The notes: generated by a model not told the origin, from the sequence alone. 64,000 bases of DNA from Bacillus thermotolerans (GCF_000812025.2 NZ_JWJE02000003.1:1-64000); one strand, 5' to 3'. Shown: positions 49,289-59,513, counted from the first letter of the stretch. Translations and numbers: made by a program.

Positions 49289-50935
49289 TTATTTAAAACT
49301 TTCAGGGAAAGAGCCAATCTCTACACCAAAGATCATTGGCATAACAATGTACATAGCTGAAACGATCAGAACGATGGCGATTATATTAATCCAGAATCCT
49401 GCCCGTACCATTTCGCTGATCTTAATTTTGCCTGTCGCAAAGATAATCGCATTCGGAGGTGTACCTACCGGAAGCATGAAGGCACAGTTCGCCGCCATAG
49501 CAGCTGGCATCATTAGTACAAATGGATGCACATCAATCGCTAGAGCCAATGAAGCCAATACCGGCATGATCATTGTAGCTGTTGCTGTATTTGAAGAAAT
49601 CTCTGTCAAGAATAGAACGAAGGTTGTAACAAAGACAACAACGAGCAGCATTTGCATTCCTTCAAGAACTGTTAATTGTTCACCAATCCACTGTGCAAGC
49701 CCTGTTTCAGCAAAGCCTGCTGCGATAGCAAGACCGCCGCCGAATAGAAGCAGTACGCCCCATGGCAAGTCACGTGATACTGTCCAATCTAATAAAGCAC
49801 CGCCCTTTTGACGAGACGGAAGGATGAATAGTAATACTGCAGCAATCATCGCAATCATCGTATCACTGATGCCCGGGATCAGATCTTGCCATAGGAATGT
49901 GCGTGTGATCCACATGAAGGCTGCGAATACGAACACACCCATCACAAGTTTTTCTTCTGATGACATCTTTCCAAGCTTTTGCTTCTCTGAGCGAATTAAT
50001 TCCATTCCACCCGGAAGCTCTTTAAATTTAATAGGAAAAGCGATATTAACAAGATATAGCCAAGCAACGATAAGCATAATGAACACTACCGGAGCAGCAA
50101 GGAACATCCAGTCAGCGAACGAAATCGTTACGCCGTACAGGTTTTTCACGGCTGCTGCCATAATGATATTTGGCGGTGTACCGATTAATGTACCGAGACC
50201 GCCGATCGTACCGGCAAAGCCGATTCCAAAAATAACAGCTTTCTCGAACCCTTTAATATCAATCGACTTGTCTCCAGCTTTTTTTACAATTTGAGCCGCC
50301 TGATACGTAATCGCTGTTCCGATTGGCACCATCATCATAACAGCCGCTGTATTGGATACCCACATAGACAGGAAGCCAGTAGCAATCATAAAGCCAAGTA
50401 CAATACGCTTAGAGCCTGTACCAATAAAGGCAACAATCGCCATGGCAATCCGGCGGTGCAAGTCCCATCTCTCCATCGCCATCGCAATCATAAAACCGCC
50501 AAGGAATAAGAAGACGATCGGGTCACCGTAAGCGGCAGCTGTCGCATCCCCATCTAACGCACCAGTCATCGGCATTAAAATAAGCGGCAATAACGACGTA
50601 ACCGGAATCGGAATCGCCTCTGTAATCCACCAAACTGCTACCCAAGCCGTAATAGCCAGTACAGATTGCGCATCGGGAGTGAGCCCCGGAGGCGAAATTA
50701 AGAACATCATCACAAAGAATAGCAGGGGACCAAGGAAAAAGCCGATCCATTGAGCGGGTGACATATATCTTTTTGGACCGTTGCCGCCATTCGGATCCCC
50801 TACAGTTGGTTGGTCATCTAGCTTTTCTTTCTTTAAAGCGCTTTCTTTTTTAGGAAGAGCAAAAAACAGCATCTGTTTAATTTTATCGTGAGCTTTCCAG
50901 CATTCATTCCATACATTTCCTGCTAGTTGCAGCAT
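49289..50935 (-). CDS. SLC13/DASS-family sodium:carboxylate symporter
   Basis: Membrane protein of 548 aa with a cytoplasmic N-terminus (about 1-65) and about 11-12 membrane segments plus two re-entrant loops. The DASS Ser-Asn-Thr motifs are both present: MWVSNTAAV (about 190) and ISSNTATAT (about 445). Substrates of the family are di- and tricarboxylates (malate, succinate, citrate). A CitA/DcuS-type sensor pair is directly upstream, suggesting induction by such an acid. A cre-like site 108 bp ahead suggests carbon catabolite control. AAAGGGGG precedes the ATG. The exact substrate cannot be read from sequence. Confidence 0.88.
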   Translation of the reverse strand: MLQLAGNVWNECWKAHDKIKQMLFFALPKKESALKKEKLDDQPTVGDPNGGNGPKRYMSPAQWIGFFLGPLLFFVMMFLISPPGLTPDAQSVLAITAWVAVWWITEAIPIPVTSLLPLILMPMTGALDGDATAAAYGDPIVFLFLGGFMIAMAMERWDLHRRIAMAIVAFIGTGSKRIVLGFMIATGFLSMWVSNTAAVMMMVPIGTAITYQAAQIVKKAGDKSIDIKGFEKAVIFGIGFAGTIGGLGTLIGTPPNIIMAAAVKNLYGVTISFADWMFLAAPVVFIMLIVAWLYLVNIAFPIKFKELPGGMELIRSEKQKLGKMSSEEKLVMGVFVFAAFMWITRTFLWQDLIPGISDTMIAMIAAVLLFILPSRQKGGALLDWTVSRDLPWGVLLLFGGGLAIAAGFAETGLAQWIGEQLTVLEGMQMLLVVVFVTTFVLFLTEISSNTATATMIMPVLASLALAIDVHPFVLMMPAAMAANCAFMLPVGTPPNAIIFATGKIKISEMVRAGFWINIIAIVLIVSAMYIVMPMIFGVEIGSFPESFK

Positions 50936-51042
50936 CTATTATTCCCCCTTTACTTTCTCGTAAACTCCTTACTATTAAGATACTGCATTTGGCGAAAATT
51001 GTGGAATAATGTAATAAAAAAAATATTTTTGAAAATAAAAAA

Positions 51043-51056
51043 AGCAAACGCTTTCA
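51043..51056 (-). promoter_or_regulatory. cre site upstream of the SLC13 transporter gene
   Basis: On the minus strand TGAAAGCGTTTGCT matches the CcpA cre consensus TGWAANCGNTNWCA closely (a last-base T in place of A). It lies 108 bp upstream of the start, in the gap between the response-regulator terminator and the transporter. Confidence 0.75.
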
Positions 51057-51074
51057 AATTAAAACAAAAAGAAA

Positions 51075-51101
51075 GCTGGTTCTTTTTACTACAGAACCAA
51101 C
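51075..51101 (-). terminator. Terminator of the sensor/regulator operon
   Basis: GTTGGTTCT, a 9-nt loop and AGAACCAGC (one G-U) then TTTCTTTTTG on the minus strand, 18 bp after the regulator stop. Confidence 0.82.
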
Positions 51102-51119
51102 TCTTTTCTATTTACTGCT

Positions 51120-51842
51120 TCAGTCATCAGCATGTACGTTCAGGAGCTGGTTGACCCGGCCGATCACTGCCCGGTTAATTCGATAGCGGGTTTGCGGACG
51201 GCCAACAGAGCCATAGGAAACATCCACCGACAGGATGCCTGCTTCCTGCAGGAAAGATAAATACTTGCGTACAGATACACGCGAAACACCTGAGCTGAAG
51301 GCAACATCTTCTGCGGAGAAATCCTCTTCCTCTTCCTGCAGCACAGCCTTCCACACAGCAGCCAGCGTAGCCTTCGTCAAGCCTTTCGGTAAATCAACCG
51401 TTGACTTTCTCTCCCTTAGCCGGTGGAGAAAGTGGTCGATCTCCTTCTGCTTTACTTCTTCCGTCACCGTAAAAAATTGGCGTCGCTCCTTATAAGACAG
51501 AAGCGCTTGCTGGAAGCGTTCAAAATGAAAAGGCTTAATTAAATAATCAACCGCGCCATAGCGCATGGCTTTTTGGATACTATGTGTGTCATTGGCGGCA
51601 CTGATAATAATAACATCTACTTCTGCGGCGCTTGCCCGAAGCTTTTTCAAAAGCTCAAGTCCGTTGAGACCTGGCATATAAATGTCAAGCAGAAGCAAGT
51701 CCGGCTGGAGGTCATCAAGCTTCTCCATCACCTCTTCGGCGGCTGCTTGTCCCACGGCCCGAAAGCCTGGCACCGCTTCAATATATTGCTTATTCAATTC
51801 GGCTACCATCGGATCATCCTCTACGACCATTACTTTAATCAA
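51120..51842 (-). CDS. CitB/DcuR-family response regulator
   Basis: Response regulator of 240 aa: receiver (about 1-125, phospho-acceptor Asp in LLLLDIYMPGLNG, conserved Lys in YLIKPFHFERF) and a C-terminal HTH (about 170-225, AEDVAFSSGVSRVSVRKYL). This architecture is typical of regulators paired with CitA/DcuS kinases, such as DctR, MalR and CitT of Bacillus. TTG 51842 is preferred because AAGGGGG lies 7 nt upstream and it overlaps the kinase stop by 8 bp; ATG 51863 is the alternative. Likely target: the adjacent SLC13 transporter gene and perhaps cstA (inference). Confidence 0.9.
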   Translation of the reverse strand: MIKVMVVEDDPMVAELNKQYIEAVPGFRAVGQAAAEEVMEKLDDLQPDLLLLDIYMPGLNGLELLKKLRASAAEVDVIIISAANDTHSIQKAMRYGAVDYLIKPFHFERFQQALLSYKERRQFFTVTEEVKQKEIDHFLHRLRERKSTVDLPKGLTKATLAAVWKAVLQEEEEDFSAEDVAFSSGVSRVSVRKYLSFLQEAGILSVDVSYGSVGRPQTRYRINRAVIGRVNQLLNVHADD

Positions 51843-53442
51843 TGGTTTTCCCCCTTCTTTCATATGGCAGAATCACTTCTATGATCGTTCCTTTGCCTTT
51901 TTCGGATAATACCTGAATCTCCCCATTCAGCCGCTGAATGCTCTCACTAACCAGGTGCAAACCAAAACCGCGGCTTTTTCCTTTTTCAGACACGCCTTTT
52001 TGGAAAGCGGATTCCGGGTCATCCATGCCCTTTCCATGATCCTTCACTTCAACAATCAGCTCTTCTTCCTGCACTTCGATTAACACCGTTATAGGCCGCC
52101 CATCAACCGGTGTCGCTTCTAAGGCGTTATCAATGAGATTGCCAATGATCGTCACAAGCTCATGTGTAAAGCGGCTGTCCTGTTTATTCGGTAAGTAAGA
52201 ATCCTCTGACAGTACGACCTCTTTTCCCTGTTCCGCTGAATAGCTCATCTTCGCCAGCAGGAACCCCGCAATGATGGGATCTTTGATGCGGCGAGCCAAG
52301 TAACCAATGCTATCCTGGTAGCGCACGTGAATCTCTTCGATATAAGCAGCGAGCGTTTTGTAATCCTTCATATGCACGAGTCCTAAGATGACATGAAGCT
52401 TATTCATAAATTCATGCGTCTGCGCCCTCAAGGCTTCTGCATACATCTCTGTTCCGCTCAAACGCTCTGCCAGCTTCTTGACATCCGTTTCATCGCGGAA
52501 CGTCAATACTGCCCCGATGATGTGCTCCCCCACCTTTAACGGGGAACTGTTCACATAAAAGATAGATCCGTTCACCTCTGCTTCTTTATCAACGGCCGGC
52601 TTGCCATCCCGCAGCACCGATGATACATAAAAGCTCGGGATCACCTCTTCGGCTTTCCGTCCCCTGAACGGACCGACTTTCCCTGCTTTATCCAGCAGAC
52701 GATTAGCAGCTTCGTTAATGAGCGTAATGCGCCCGTCCCGGTCCACAGCAACAATCCCTTCATGAGTCGATTCGATTAAAATGCTGCGTTCCTCCAGCAA
52801 ACGGGCAATTTCTCCCGGCTCCAGGCCAAACATCACCTTCCTGACACGACGCCCGAGATAAAACGCTCCTGACACACCGACGACCAGCCCTGCTGCCATA
52901 CCGGTATAAATAATAGACCGGCTTTTGTAAATCGCTTCCTCCACTTGTTCAAGCGTCACACCGACCGCTACGGCCCCCGTCTGACGTCCGCTCCCGTCTC
53001 TTACCGGAGTAAAGTAACGGATGGACAGCCCAAGGGAGCCTTCAGCTGTGGAGAAATGCTCTTTCCCTGAGAGCACCGGTCCCTCATCTCCTCCTTGAAA
53101 TGGCTGGCCGATCAGCTCAGGATTAGGGTGGGATTGACGAATGCCCTCCATATTAAAAACGGTGATGTAATCGGTTTCTGTCTGTCTGCGAATGTCCTCT
53201 ACAAATGGCTGAATATCCTCCACCGGTCTTTCGCCTGACATCCCATCGCGAACAATAGCCGATTCCGCAACGAGCCTTGAGGTATCCTTCACCTTCTCCT
53301 CGAGCGACTGGCGCTTCAATTTAGCTGTCTCGCTCGCTACCAGTGTATACGTAACACCAAGAGACAAACCGGTCACTAGTACGACGAGCATGACAATGAG
53401 TGCCCGTAACGTAATTTTCTCTTTAATTTTTCCCTTCATCAT
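51835..53442 (-). CDS. CitA/DcuS-family sensor histidine kinase
   Basis: Membrane kinase of 535 aa: TM1 (about 12-35), an extracytoplasmic sCache/PDC-like sensor domain (about 45-165), TM2 (about 170-190), PAS domain (about 210-310, ESTHEGIVAVDRDGRI), and a SPOB-type kinase core with the phospho-His in QTHEFMNKLHVI, followed by HATPase with GNLIDNALEA, DHGKGMDD and RGFGLHLV. The family senses external citrate, malate or C4-dicarboxylates. ATG 53442 is chosen (AAAGGA 6-7 nt upstream); the reading to 53490 adds a non-conserved extension. No substrate-specific residue was assigned. Confidence 0.91.
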   Translation of the reverse strand: MMKGKIKEKITLRALIVMLVVLVTGLSLGVTYTLVASETAKLKRQSLEEKVKDTSRLVAESAIVRDGMSGERPVEDIQPFVEDIRRQTETDYITVFNMEGIRQSHPNPELIGQPFQGGDEGPVLSGKEHFSTAEGSLGLSIRYFTPVRDGSGRQTGAVAVGVTLEQVEEAIYKSRSIIYTGMAAGLVVGVSGAFYLGRRVRKVMFGLEPGEIARLLEERSILIESTHEGIVAVDRDGRITLINEAANRLLDKAGKVGPFRGRKAEEVIPSFYVSSVLRDGKPAVDKEAEVNGSIFYVNSSPLKVGEHIIGAVLTFRDETDVKKLAERLSGTEMYAEALRAQTHEFMNKLHVILGLVHMKDYKTLAAYIEEIHVRYQDSIGYLARRIKDPIIAGFLLAKMSYSAEQGKEVVLSEDSYLPNKQDSRFTHELVTIIGNLIDNALEATPVDGRPITVLIEVQEEELIVEVKDHGKGMDDPESAFQKGVSEKGKSRGFGLHLVSESIQRLNGEIQVLSEKGKGTIIEVILPYERRGKTID

Positions 53443-53542
53443 TAGCCGTCCTTTCAAACTCCTATCAATAGGTTGGCAAATTTTCGTCATTTCCGCAAGC
53501 TTTCTCCTGAATATTTAACGTATTCAACATGCTAAAACAAAA

Positions 53543-53583
53543 AAGGCTGCAGATGATTCAATGAATGAATCATCTGCAGCCTT
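53543..53583 (-). terminator. Terminator of cstA
   Basis: AAGGCTGCAGATGATTCA and its exact reverse complement around a 5-nt loop (18-bp stem), then TTTTGTTTTAG on the minus strand, 7 bp after the stop. Confidence 0.92.
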
Positions 53584-53590
53584 CTATTCA

Positions 53591-55033
53591 TTAAGAGACC
53601 TGGCTCACGGTTACACCATTTTCCTCTGTCATTCGTTTATGACGAAGAATCTGCCAAGCATAAATACAGCCAATGATCGCTGTTAGAGTAAAGCCGATGA
53701 TCATGGAAATCGTATAATCCATGCCAAATCCTTCAGGTGCATAGAAGATGTAAGTGCATACAACCCCTGTCATGAACATGGCCGGTACACCTGCTATCCA
53801 GTGATTTCTCGCTTCTTTCAGCAAATAGGAAGCAGCCGTCCACAGCATTACTGTAGCTACTACCTGGTTTGTCCATCCAACATATCTCCATAAGAACGAG
53901 TAATCAATCGTTGATAAATAGAACATAGGTGCCGCAACAGCGAAGGAAAGAATCAGCGAGACGCTTCTCTTTTCCGTGTTCATCCGTTTGGACACCATCT
54001 CAGTTAGAATCATTCGTGAAGAACGAAGCGCTGTATCTCCTGTCGTAATCGGCAGAATAATAACACCTAAGATGGCCAGCACGCCGCCCAGTGTACCAAG
54101 CAGAGAAGATGAAACTTCATTAACAACTCCAGCTGGCCCTCCGGCAGCGATAGCCGCCTGTAAACCCTCTGTGCCATGGAAGAACGTCATGGCTGCAGCC
54201 GCCCAAATTAACGTAATGATCCCTTCTGCTACCATAGCTCCGTAGAAAATCTTGCGCCCTTCTGATTCCTTCTTCATCGTACGGGCAACGATCGGACTTT
54301 GTGTAGAATGGAAGCCTGAAATCGCTCCACAAGAAATGGTTACCATCAACAGCGGCCAGATCGGCAGCTCTCCTGGATGAAGGTTCTCAAGTGTCAGGTT
54401 CGGGATCGGCGCCTCACCAAAAAGCAAAGCAACAGCGATGGCACCTGCCATAAAGATTAGAATCGCACCGAAGAGCGGATAAATCTTTCCGATAATGCGG
54501 TTGATTGGCAGAATCGCTGCCAGTAGAAAATAGATGAAGACGATGACTAATCCAGCTGTAAAGCTAAGCGGCGTAATCTGCGCAATTAATTGAGCCGGTC
54601 CTGCTGTAAAAGCTGCCGCTACTAAAATCATTAAAATGATAGATAAAACGTTAATAGCTGTTTTCATTCCATTGCCGAGATAGCGGCCAACAAGAGACGG
54701 ATATTGTGCTCCACCGTGGCGAAGCGACAGCATGCCTGAGAAGTAATCATGTACTGCTCCTGCGAAAATACAGCCGAAGACAATCCAGATAAATGCGACC
54801 GGACCATATAACGCTCCGGCTACCGCACCGAAAATCGGTCCAAGACCCGCGATATTCAATAATTGAATCAAGGATCCCTTCCACCAGCTCATCGGCATAT
54901 AGTCCATGCCGTCCTGCTTCGTGTAAGCCGGTGTTTTTTGATTATCGTTAATAACGAATACACGTTCAACTACTTTAGAGTAGGTCATATAACCAACAAC
55001 AAGTAATAGTAAAGATGCTAAAAATGTAACCAT
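53591..55033 (-). CDS. cstA: Carbon-starvation protein CstA-family transporter
   Basis: Membrane protein of 480 aa with about 13-14 segments. Family features: the N-terminal QLLNIAGLGPIFGAVAG, GAVHDYFSGMLSLRHGG, SGFHSTQSPIVARTM and ITTGDTALRSSRMIL. CstA-type proteins import peptides or pyruvate when preferred carbon runs out. It is transcribed alone, upstream of the sensor kinase gene, with a cre-like site about 90-100 bp before the start. Length is shorter than E. coli CstA (about 700 aa) and typical of Bacillus members. Confidence 0.93.
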   Translation of the reverse strand: MVTFLASLLLLVVGYMTYSKVVERVFVINDNQKTPAYTKQDGMDYMPMSWWKGSLIQLLNIAGLGPIFGAVAGALYGPVAFIWIVFGCIFAGAVHDYFSGMLSLRHGGAQYPSLVGRYLGNGMKTAINVLSIILMILVAAAFTAGPAQLIAQITPLSFTAGLVIVFIYFLLAAILPINRIIGKIYPLFGAILIFMAGAIAVALLFGEAPIPNLTLENLHPGELPIWPLLMVTISCGAISGFHSTQSPIVARTMKKESEGRKIFYGAMVAEGIITLIWAAAAMTFFHGTEGLQAAIAAGGPAGVVNEVSSSLLGTLGGVLAILGVIILPITTGDTALRSSRMILTEMVSKRMNTEKRSVSLILSFAVAAPMFYLSTIDYSFLWRYVGWTNQVVATVMLWTAASYLLKEARNHWIAGVPAMFMTGVVCTYIFYAPEGFGMDYTISMIIGFTLTAIIGCIYAWQILRHKRMTEENGVTVSQVS

Positions 55034-55120
55034 GTAGACTTCCTCCTAGATGTATATCAGAAAAATAAGTTATGTATATTCTATATTCTGAAAAATATAA
55101 AAACAAGTCCAAATTTTCTG

Positions 55121-55134
55121 AGAAAACGCTTACT
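55121..55134. promoter_or_regulatory. cre-like site upstream of cstA
   Basis: AGAAAACGCTTACT is a near-palindrome fitting the cre consensus at all but the first position in either reading (13 of 14). The surrounding 55034-55238 is very AT-rich and holds no ORF. Confidence 0.6.
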
Positions 55135-55238
55135 TTTAAATTTTTTTTGAAAAATTTCAAAATTTGTTGTTTATGCAATAATAAAATCATTATTCTACAG
55201 GAACAACACTTCCGTAAAAATACTTTTATTACAAAAAA

Positions 55239-55270
55239 AGAAGTCTTTAAGCTTTCGCTTAAAGACTTCT
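55239..55270 (-). terminator. Terminator of yvoF
   Basis: AGAAGTCTTTAAGC, loop GAAA, GCTTAAAGACTTCT then TTTTTTGT on the minus strand. The stem begins inside the yvoF stop codon. Confidence 0.9.
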
Positions 55271-55751
55271 AGGAGCGCCCTTTGATTTGCATCGGATTGC
55301 CGCCAGCGAAGGCGCCGGCAGGCACATCACGATGCACAAGTGTGGCAGCCGAGACAATGGCGCCATCGCCGATCGTCACACCAGGAAGAATGAGGCTGTT
55401 GGCCCCAATCATCACATTGTCGCCAATCACCACTTCACCTAGGCGGTACTCTTCAATCAAGTATTCATGCGCTAAAATAACCGTATTGTATCCGATAATT
55501 GTGTTATGACCAATAGTGATGAGTTCAGGAAACATAATATCCGGTGTCACTTTATAGGCTAAGGCGCTTTTGTCACCGATTTTCATGCCTAAGAAAGAGC
55601 GGTATAACCCATTCTTCACCTTCATGAAAGGGGTGAAGCGGCCAATTTCAATAATAAGCGTATTCTTGAATGTTTTCCAAAAAGAAACGGTTTTATAAAT
55701 ATTCCAGAGCGAGTTAGCTCCTTCTACTTTATACCGCGTCGTTCTTCTCAC
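55269..55751 (-). CDS. yvoF: Left-handed beta-helix acyltransferase, YvoF-like
   Basis: Hexapeptide-repeat transferase of 160 aa. Repeats run from about residue 70 ([12 protein letters not shown]) to 150 ([23 protein letters not shown]), with the GGNPMQ motif of O-acetyltransferases near the end. An amphipathic segment (about 25-55) precedes the helix. It likely transfers an acetyl group to a sugar or alcohol; acceptor unknown. GTG start overlapping the ppaX stop (GTGA). In B. subtilis it also follows ppaX. Confidence 0.9.
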   Translation of the reverse strand: MRRTTRYKVEGANSLWNIYKTVSFWKTFKNTLIIEIGRFTPFMKVKNGLYRSFLGMKIGDKSALAYKVTPDIMFPELITIGHNTIIGYNTVILAHEYLIEEYRLGEVVIGDNVMIGANSLILPGVTIGDGAIVSAATLVHRDVPAGAFAGGNPMQIKGRS

Positions 55752-56404
55752 TTTCTGGTTTCTCCTATTTCGAGAATATCCAGTAGATCTGGCATCGTTT
55801 CAAGCATATAATCCGGATGAAACGTCTCCAGAAACTCTCTTCCCTTGATGGACCAGGCCACACCTGCTGTCAGCGTGCCGGTGTTTTGCCCTCCTTCAAT
55901 ATCATGATAATTATCTCCGATCATGATCGCTTCCTCCGGTTTAGATCCCAATGCCTCAAGTGCTTTTCGCAGCGGCTCAGGGTCCGGCTTTGGATGAGTG
56001 ACGTCATCCAATCCAACAATTACATCGAAAAATTGGTACAGATTCGTCAGCTTTAAACCTTTAATCACTGTATCACGCAGCTTCGTAGAGACGATGGCCA
56101 TCTTATATCCATTTTCCTTCAGCGTGCGGATCGTTTCAAATACGCCCTCAAACTCCGTTACGAGCGCGTCGTGATTTTCTATGTTAAAGGCCCGGTAATG
56201 GTTCATCATTTCCTCCGCCCGCTCTTCATCCAGCTTCGTAAAGGTCTCCGTCAATGATGGGCCCATAAATGCGTACACATCCTCCCGCTTGAATTGTTCG
56301 GGGAAGTAATGGTTCAGCGTGTGTAAAAATGAGGAAATAATCAATTCATTTGTATTAATTAAAGTACCATCTAGGTCGAATAACAGTGTAGTAATTTTTG
56401 TCAC
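55748..56404 (-). CDS. ppaX: Pyrophosphatase PpaX
   Basis: HAD-family hydrolase of 218 aa. The nucleophile lies in [14 protein letters not shown], motif II is VSTK, motif [14 protein letters not shown], motif [13 protein letters not shown]. PpaX hydrolyses the pyrophosphate released when HprK dephosphorylates P-Ser-HPr, and lies in the hprK-lgt-yvoD-ppaX order here. GTG 56404 overlaps the yvoD stop (GTGA); the much longer reading to 56767 is entirely inside yvoD and is rejected. Confidence 0.94.
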   Translation of the reverse strand: MTKITTLLFDLDGTLINTNELIISSFLHTLNHYFPEQFKREDVYAFMGPSLTETFTKLDEERAEEMMNHYRAFNIENHDALVTEFEGVFETIRTLKENGYKMAIVSTKLRDTVIKGLKLTNLYQFFDVIVGLDDVTHPKPDPEPLRKALEALGSKPEEAIMIGDNYHDIEGGQNTGTLTAGVAWSIKGREFLETFHPDYMLETMPDLLDILEIGETRK

Positions 56405-57351
56405 GATAATTTTGCTTCCTTTCTTTGAACAATTTCCGCGCTTTTCCATAGCCTTGCTACGACAAGTGTCAACAAGATGGCAGCAATCAGCCGGATAAGG
56501 AATAAAGCAACAAGGGGTGCTCCCGTGATGCCAAGCGGCACAAAAATAAGCGTATCCTCTACAATCGCATGACAAGCTACCAGAAAAATCATTGCCAGCG
56601 TGACATCCCGGTGGCTGACGCCGTCTTCCTTCACCGCCTGAATCATGACCGCAGAACCGAACGCCAGACCAAATAACAAACCAGACGCCAGCGTGGTAGA
56701 GGTATTTTCCTTCATGCCAAGCATGCGAGTAGCGGGTGCCATCCAGCGTGAAAAGACATCGAGCCATTTTAAATCCTTCAAAACCTGTATAGCAACCATC
56801 AACGGGATCACAACAAGCGCTAACTGCAGGACACCATACCCGGCTTTTTCAAGACCAAGCATAAAGATTTGCCCCCACCCATCAGGGTCTGCCTGCAAAG
56901 GAGGAGCCATGCCGTAAACGGCTGTTTCTCCGCCTCCCTTCCAGACAAGGTTAATGACTATGGCGGAAACTGCAGCAAGCCCAAGCCGGACCGCCAGTAA
57001 AATCGGTACCTTCACACCAACACGGGAAGCTACCCCTGATTCAATAAACAAGTTATGAGAAAAGGAAAGCATGACAGCGAGAATAAATACTTCCTTCACT
57101 GATAAATCTAGAGACAGAATCGCACCAATGGCGGCGTATAAGTTCAGAACATTTCCAAGCACGAGCGGAATAGAGGCATCACCAGACAGGCCGAAGATGC
57201 CCATGACTGGACTGATTGCATTCATCAGCCACGGCAGTACAGGTGTATACTGGAGGAGCGTCACAATTAATGTGATGGGAAAGATCATCTTTCCAAGCGT
57301 CCATGTCGTTTTTACGCCTGCAAGCAAGCCGCTTTTCAGTGTTTCCTTCAT
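56401..57351 (-). CDS. yvoD: Nucleoside-recognition-domain membrane protein, YvoD-like
   Basis: Membrane protein of 316 aa with about eight segments and two Gate-like/nucleoside-recognition domains ([10 protein letters not shown] ... [11 protein letters not shown] in the first; [15 protein letters not shown] ... [16 protein letters not shown] in the second), similar to spore-maturation proteins SpmA/B. Function unknown; ion or solute transport has been suggested for the family. It lies 29 bp after lgt and overlaps ppaX. Confidence 0.86.
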   Translation of the reverse strand: MKETLKSGLLAGVKTTWTLGKMIFPITLIVTLLQYTPVLPWLMNAISPVMGIFGLSGDASIPLVLGNVLNLYAAIGAILSLDLSVKEVFILAVMLSFSHNLFIESGVASRVGVKVPILLAVRLGLAAVSAIVINLVWKGGGETAVYGMAPPLQADPDGWGQIFMLGLEKAGYGVLQLALVVIPLMVAIQVLKDLKWLDVFSRWMAPATRMLGMKENTSTTLASGLLFGLAFGSAVMIQAVKEDGVSHRDVTLAMIFLVACHAIVEDTLIFVPLGITGAPLVALFLIRLIAAILLTLVVARLWKSAEIVQRKEAKLS

Positions 57352-57380
57352 TCATTCCCCACTTCCTTTCTCTTATTCAT

Positions 57381-58196
57381 TTATTCATTAGAGAGGCTGT
57401 TATAAGACGGCAGACGATCCTTTCGCAAGCGGCGGACTGCCCATATGATGACGGCTGCCGCAATTAAGCCGAGAGAAATGACCTGAGCTATTCGTAATGA
57501 CTCTGTCAGCATCAGGCTGTCTGTACGCATGCCTTCAATGAAGAAGCGGCCGATCGAATACCATATTACATAGCTTAAGAACAATTCGCCCCGCTTTAAA
57601 TTTACTCGTCGCAATAAGAGCAGAATGATGAAGCCAACAATATTCCAAACAGATTCATATAAGAAAGTTGGATGATAATAATGCCCATCAATGTACATTT
57701 GATTAATAATGAAGTCAGGCAGGTAAAGACCCTCTAGAAACGAGCGCGTGACTTCCCCGCCATGCGCTTCCTGATTCATAAAATTTCCCCATCGGCCAAT
57801 CGCCTGCCCAAGAATGATACTTGGCGCCGCAATATCTGCCAGCTTCCAGAAGGAAATGTCCTTTACTCTCGCAAAAATCACGGCCGTCACCACTGAACCG
57901 ATGAGCGCACCATGAATGGCGATGCCGCCCTGCCAGACCTTCACAATATCTCCCGGATGTTGTGAATAATAATCCCACTGAAAAATCACATAGTAAATAC
58001 GCGCACAAATAATAGCAGCCGGAAGCGCCCACAGCAATAGATCCGCAAACGTCTCCTTCTCTAAGCCGAGCCGCTCCCCTTCTTTCGTTGCTATGTAGAA
58101 CCCCAGTACGATGCCTGTCATAATAATCAGGCCGTACCAGTGAATTTGGAATGGACCGAAAGAGATAGCAATCGGATCCAATGGATAGCCTTCCAT
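57381..58196 (-). CDS. lgt: Prolipoprotein diacylglyceryl transferase Lgt
   Basis: Membrane enzyme of 271 aa with seven segments. Family motifs: [19 protein letters not shown], the signature [14 protein letters not shown], and HPTFLYES. It transfers diacylglyceryl to the lipobox Cys of lipoproteins such as the YclQ product encoded in this window. Downstream of hprK by 28 bp, upstream of yvoD. Confidence 0.96.
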   Translation of the reverse strand: MEGYPLDPIAISFGPFQIHWYGLIIMTGIVLGFYIATKEGERLGLEKETFADLLLWALPAAIICARIYYVIFQWDYYSQHPGDIVKVWQGGIAIHGALIGSVVTAVIFARVKDISFWKLADIAAPSIILGQAIGRWGNFMNQEAHGGEVTRSFLEGLYLPDFIINQMYIDGHYYHPTFLYESVWNIVGFIILLLLRRVNLKRGELFLSYVIWYSIGRFFIEGMRTDSLMLTESLRIAQVISLGLIAAAVIIWAVRRLRKDRLPSYNSLSNE

Positions 58197-58224
58197 GTAC
58201 TTCCTCCTTGATCACAATAATCCT

Positions 58225-59169
58225 TTACAAATAATCCGTGTTGCTGTCCGGTTCGCTTTTAATCACGTTCTCGAGCTTGTTAGTAAATTGCTGAGCTGTA
58301 TTAATGCCGAACCGCTTTAAACGGTGATTCATCGCCGCTACTTCAATAATAACGGCTAAGTTCCGGCCTGGACGCACTGGCACGGTGACTTTGGTGACTT
58401 CTGTATCAATGATTTTAATCTTTTCATCTTCAATCCCTAAACGGTCATATTGCTTTTTCGAATTCCATAGCTCTAAATGAACATTTAACGTAATTTGTTT
58501 CGACCCGCGAATGGCTCCGGCTCCAAACAGTGTCATGACATTAATGATACCGAGACCGCGGATTTCAAGCAAATGCTCAATCAGCTCGGGTGCTGTTCCC
58601 ACAAGCGTATCGTTTTCCTCCTGCCGGATTTCCACACAGTCGTCCGCGATCAAGCGGTGTCCCCTCTTTACAAGGTCAAGGGCCGCCTCACTTTTACCGA
58701 CGCCGCTTTTGCCTGTAAGAAGAACTCCCACTCCATATACCTCTAACAACACCCCATGCACGGCGGTTGTCGGTGCCAGCATTTTTTCTAAATAGGCTGT
58801 TAATTTACTGAATAATCTTGTTGTAGTGAGATTGGAGCGCATGACCGGCACAGCATGACGCTCTGACGATTCGATTAGCTCCTCTGGTATATCTAAATCA
58901 CGAGAGATCACAATGGCTGGTGTCTCATCATCACAGAGACGCTCCATTCTCTCTATCCTTTCCGCCTGCGGAAGCTTTTCAAAAAAACGCAGCTCTGTGC
59001 GGCCAAGCAGCTGGACGCGCTCTTTCGGATAGTAATCTAAAAACCCGGCAAGCTCCAATCCAGGACGATGCAGGTCACTTGTAGTAATGGGGCGATGGAG
59101 GCCGTCTTCCCCGCTGACCAGCTCTAAATCTAAATTTTTCAACACATCCGTTGTACGTACTTTCGCCAT
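58225..59169 (-). CDS. hprK: HPr kinase/phosphorylase
   Basis: Bifunctional sensor enzyme of 314 aa. P-loop GKSGVGKS at 153-160, conserved His138 in AVHGV just before it, the HprK signature [18 protein letters not shown], and a C-terminal [13 protein letters not shown]. It phosphorylates Ser46 of HPr and Crh when fructose-1,6-bisphosphate is high and dephosphorylates them otherwise. Its target Crh is encoded at 35.9-36.1 kb and the pyrophosphatase PpaX just downstream. Confidence 0.97.
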   Translation of the reverse strand: MAKVRTTDVLKNLDLELVSGEDGLHRPITTSDLHRPGLELAGFLDYYPKERVQLLGRTELRFFEKLPQAERIERMERLCDDETPAIVISRDLDIPEELIESSERHAVPVMRSNLTTTRLFSKLTAYLEKMLAPTTAVHGVLLEVYGVGVLLTGKSGVGKSEAALDLVKRGHRLIADDCVEIRQEENDTLVGTAPELIEHLLEIRGLGIINVMTLFGAGAIRGSKQITLNVHLELWNSKKQYDRLGIEDEKIKIIDTEVTKVTVPVRPGRNLAVIIEVAAMNHRLKRFGINTAQQFTNKLENVIKSEPDSNTDYL

Positions 59170-59294
59170 CTTTCGTTCCCCCTCTAAAGGCTGTATTTAC
59201 TTATTGTATCACGTTTATCCTAGACCATTAAATGAAAGATGAAACATTTACAGAGGATCGATTCATCCCAGCAATAAACAAGGCATACTATGAA

Positions 59295-59360
59295 AAAAGA
59301 GCATCCTTAATAGCACCTTGACAATAGGTATTGTCTTCGTGCAGGCAAGGAGGCTCTTTT
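59295..59360. other. Orphan terminator-like hairpin, 59170-59513 gap
   Basis: AAAAGAGC with GCTCTTTT, TCCTT with AAGGA, and an inner GACAATA with TATTGTC form a compound stem. Six T follow on the minus strand and TTTCATTG on the plus strand. No minus-strand gene ends here, so it may belong to a lost gene or a small RNA. The remaining gap to 59513 shows only the upstream region of the plus-strand acetyltransferase. Confidence 0.45.
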
Positions 59361-59513
59361 CATTGTGATTTTATTTGTTAATTCCCAGCTATATTGAAAA
59401 AAATCAAATCAGGAGATCCTCACATGGTAAAATATAGTTAAAAATATCGATATAAGCTCTTCAGCGAACTGGCAGGGTACTAAAGAATCAATATGAAATA
59501 AGGAGAGGTTGCT

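Noticed and set aside
55748-56767. 339-aa reading upstream of PpaX
   Set aside because: The extension lies wholly inside yvoD in another frame; PpaX starts at the GTG that overlaps the yvoD stop.
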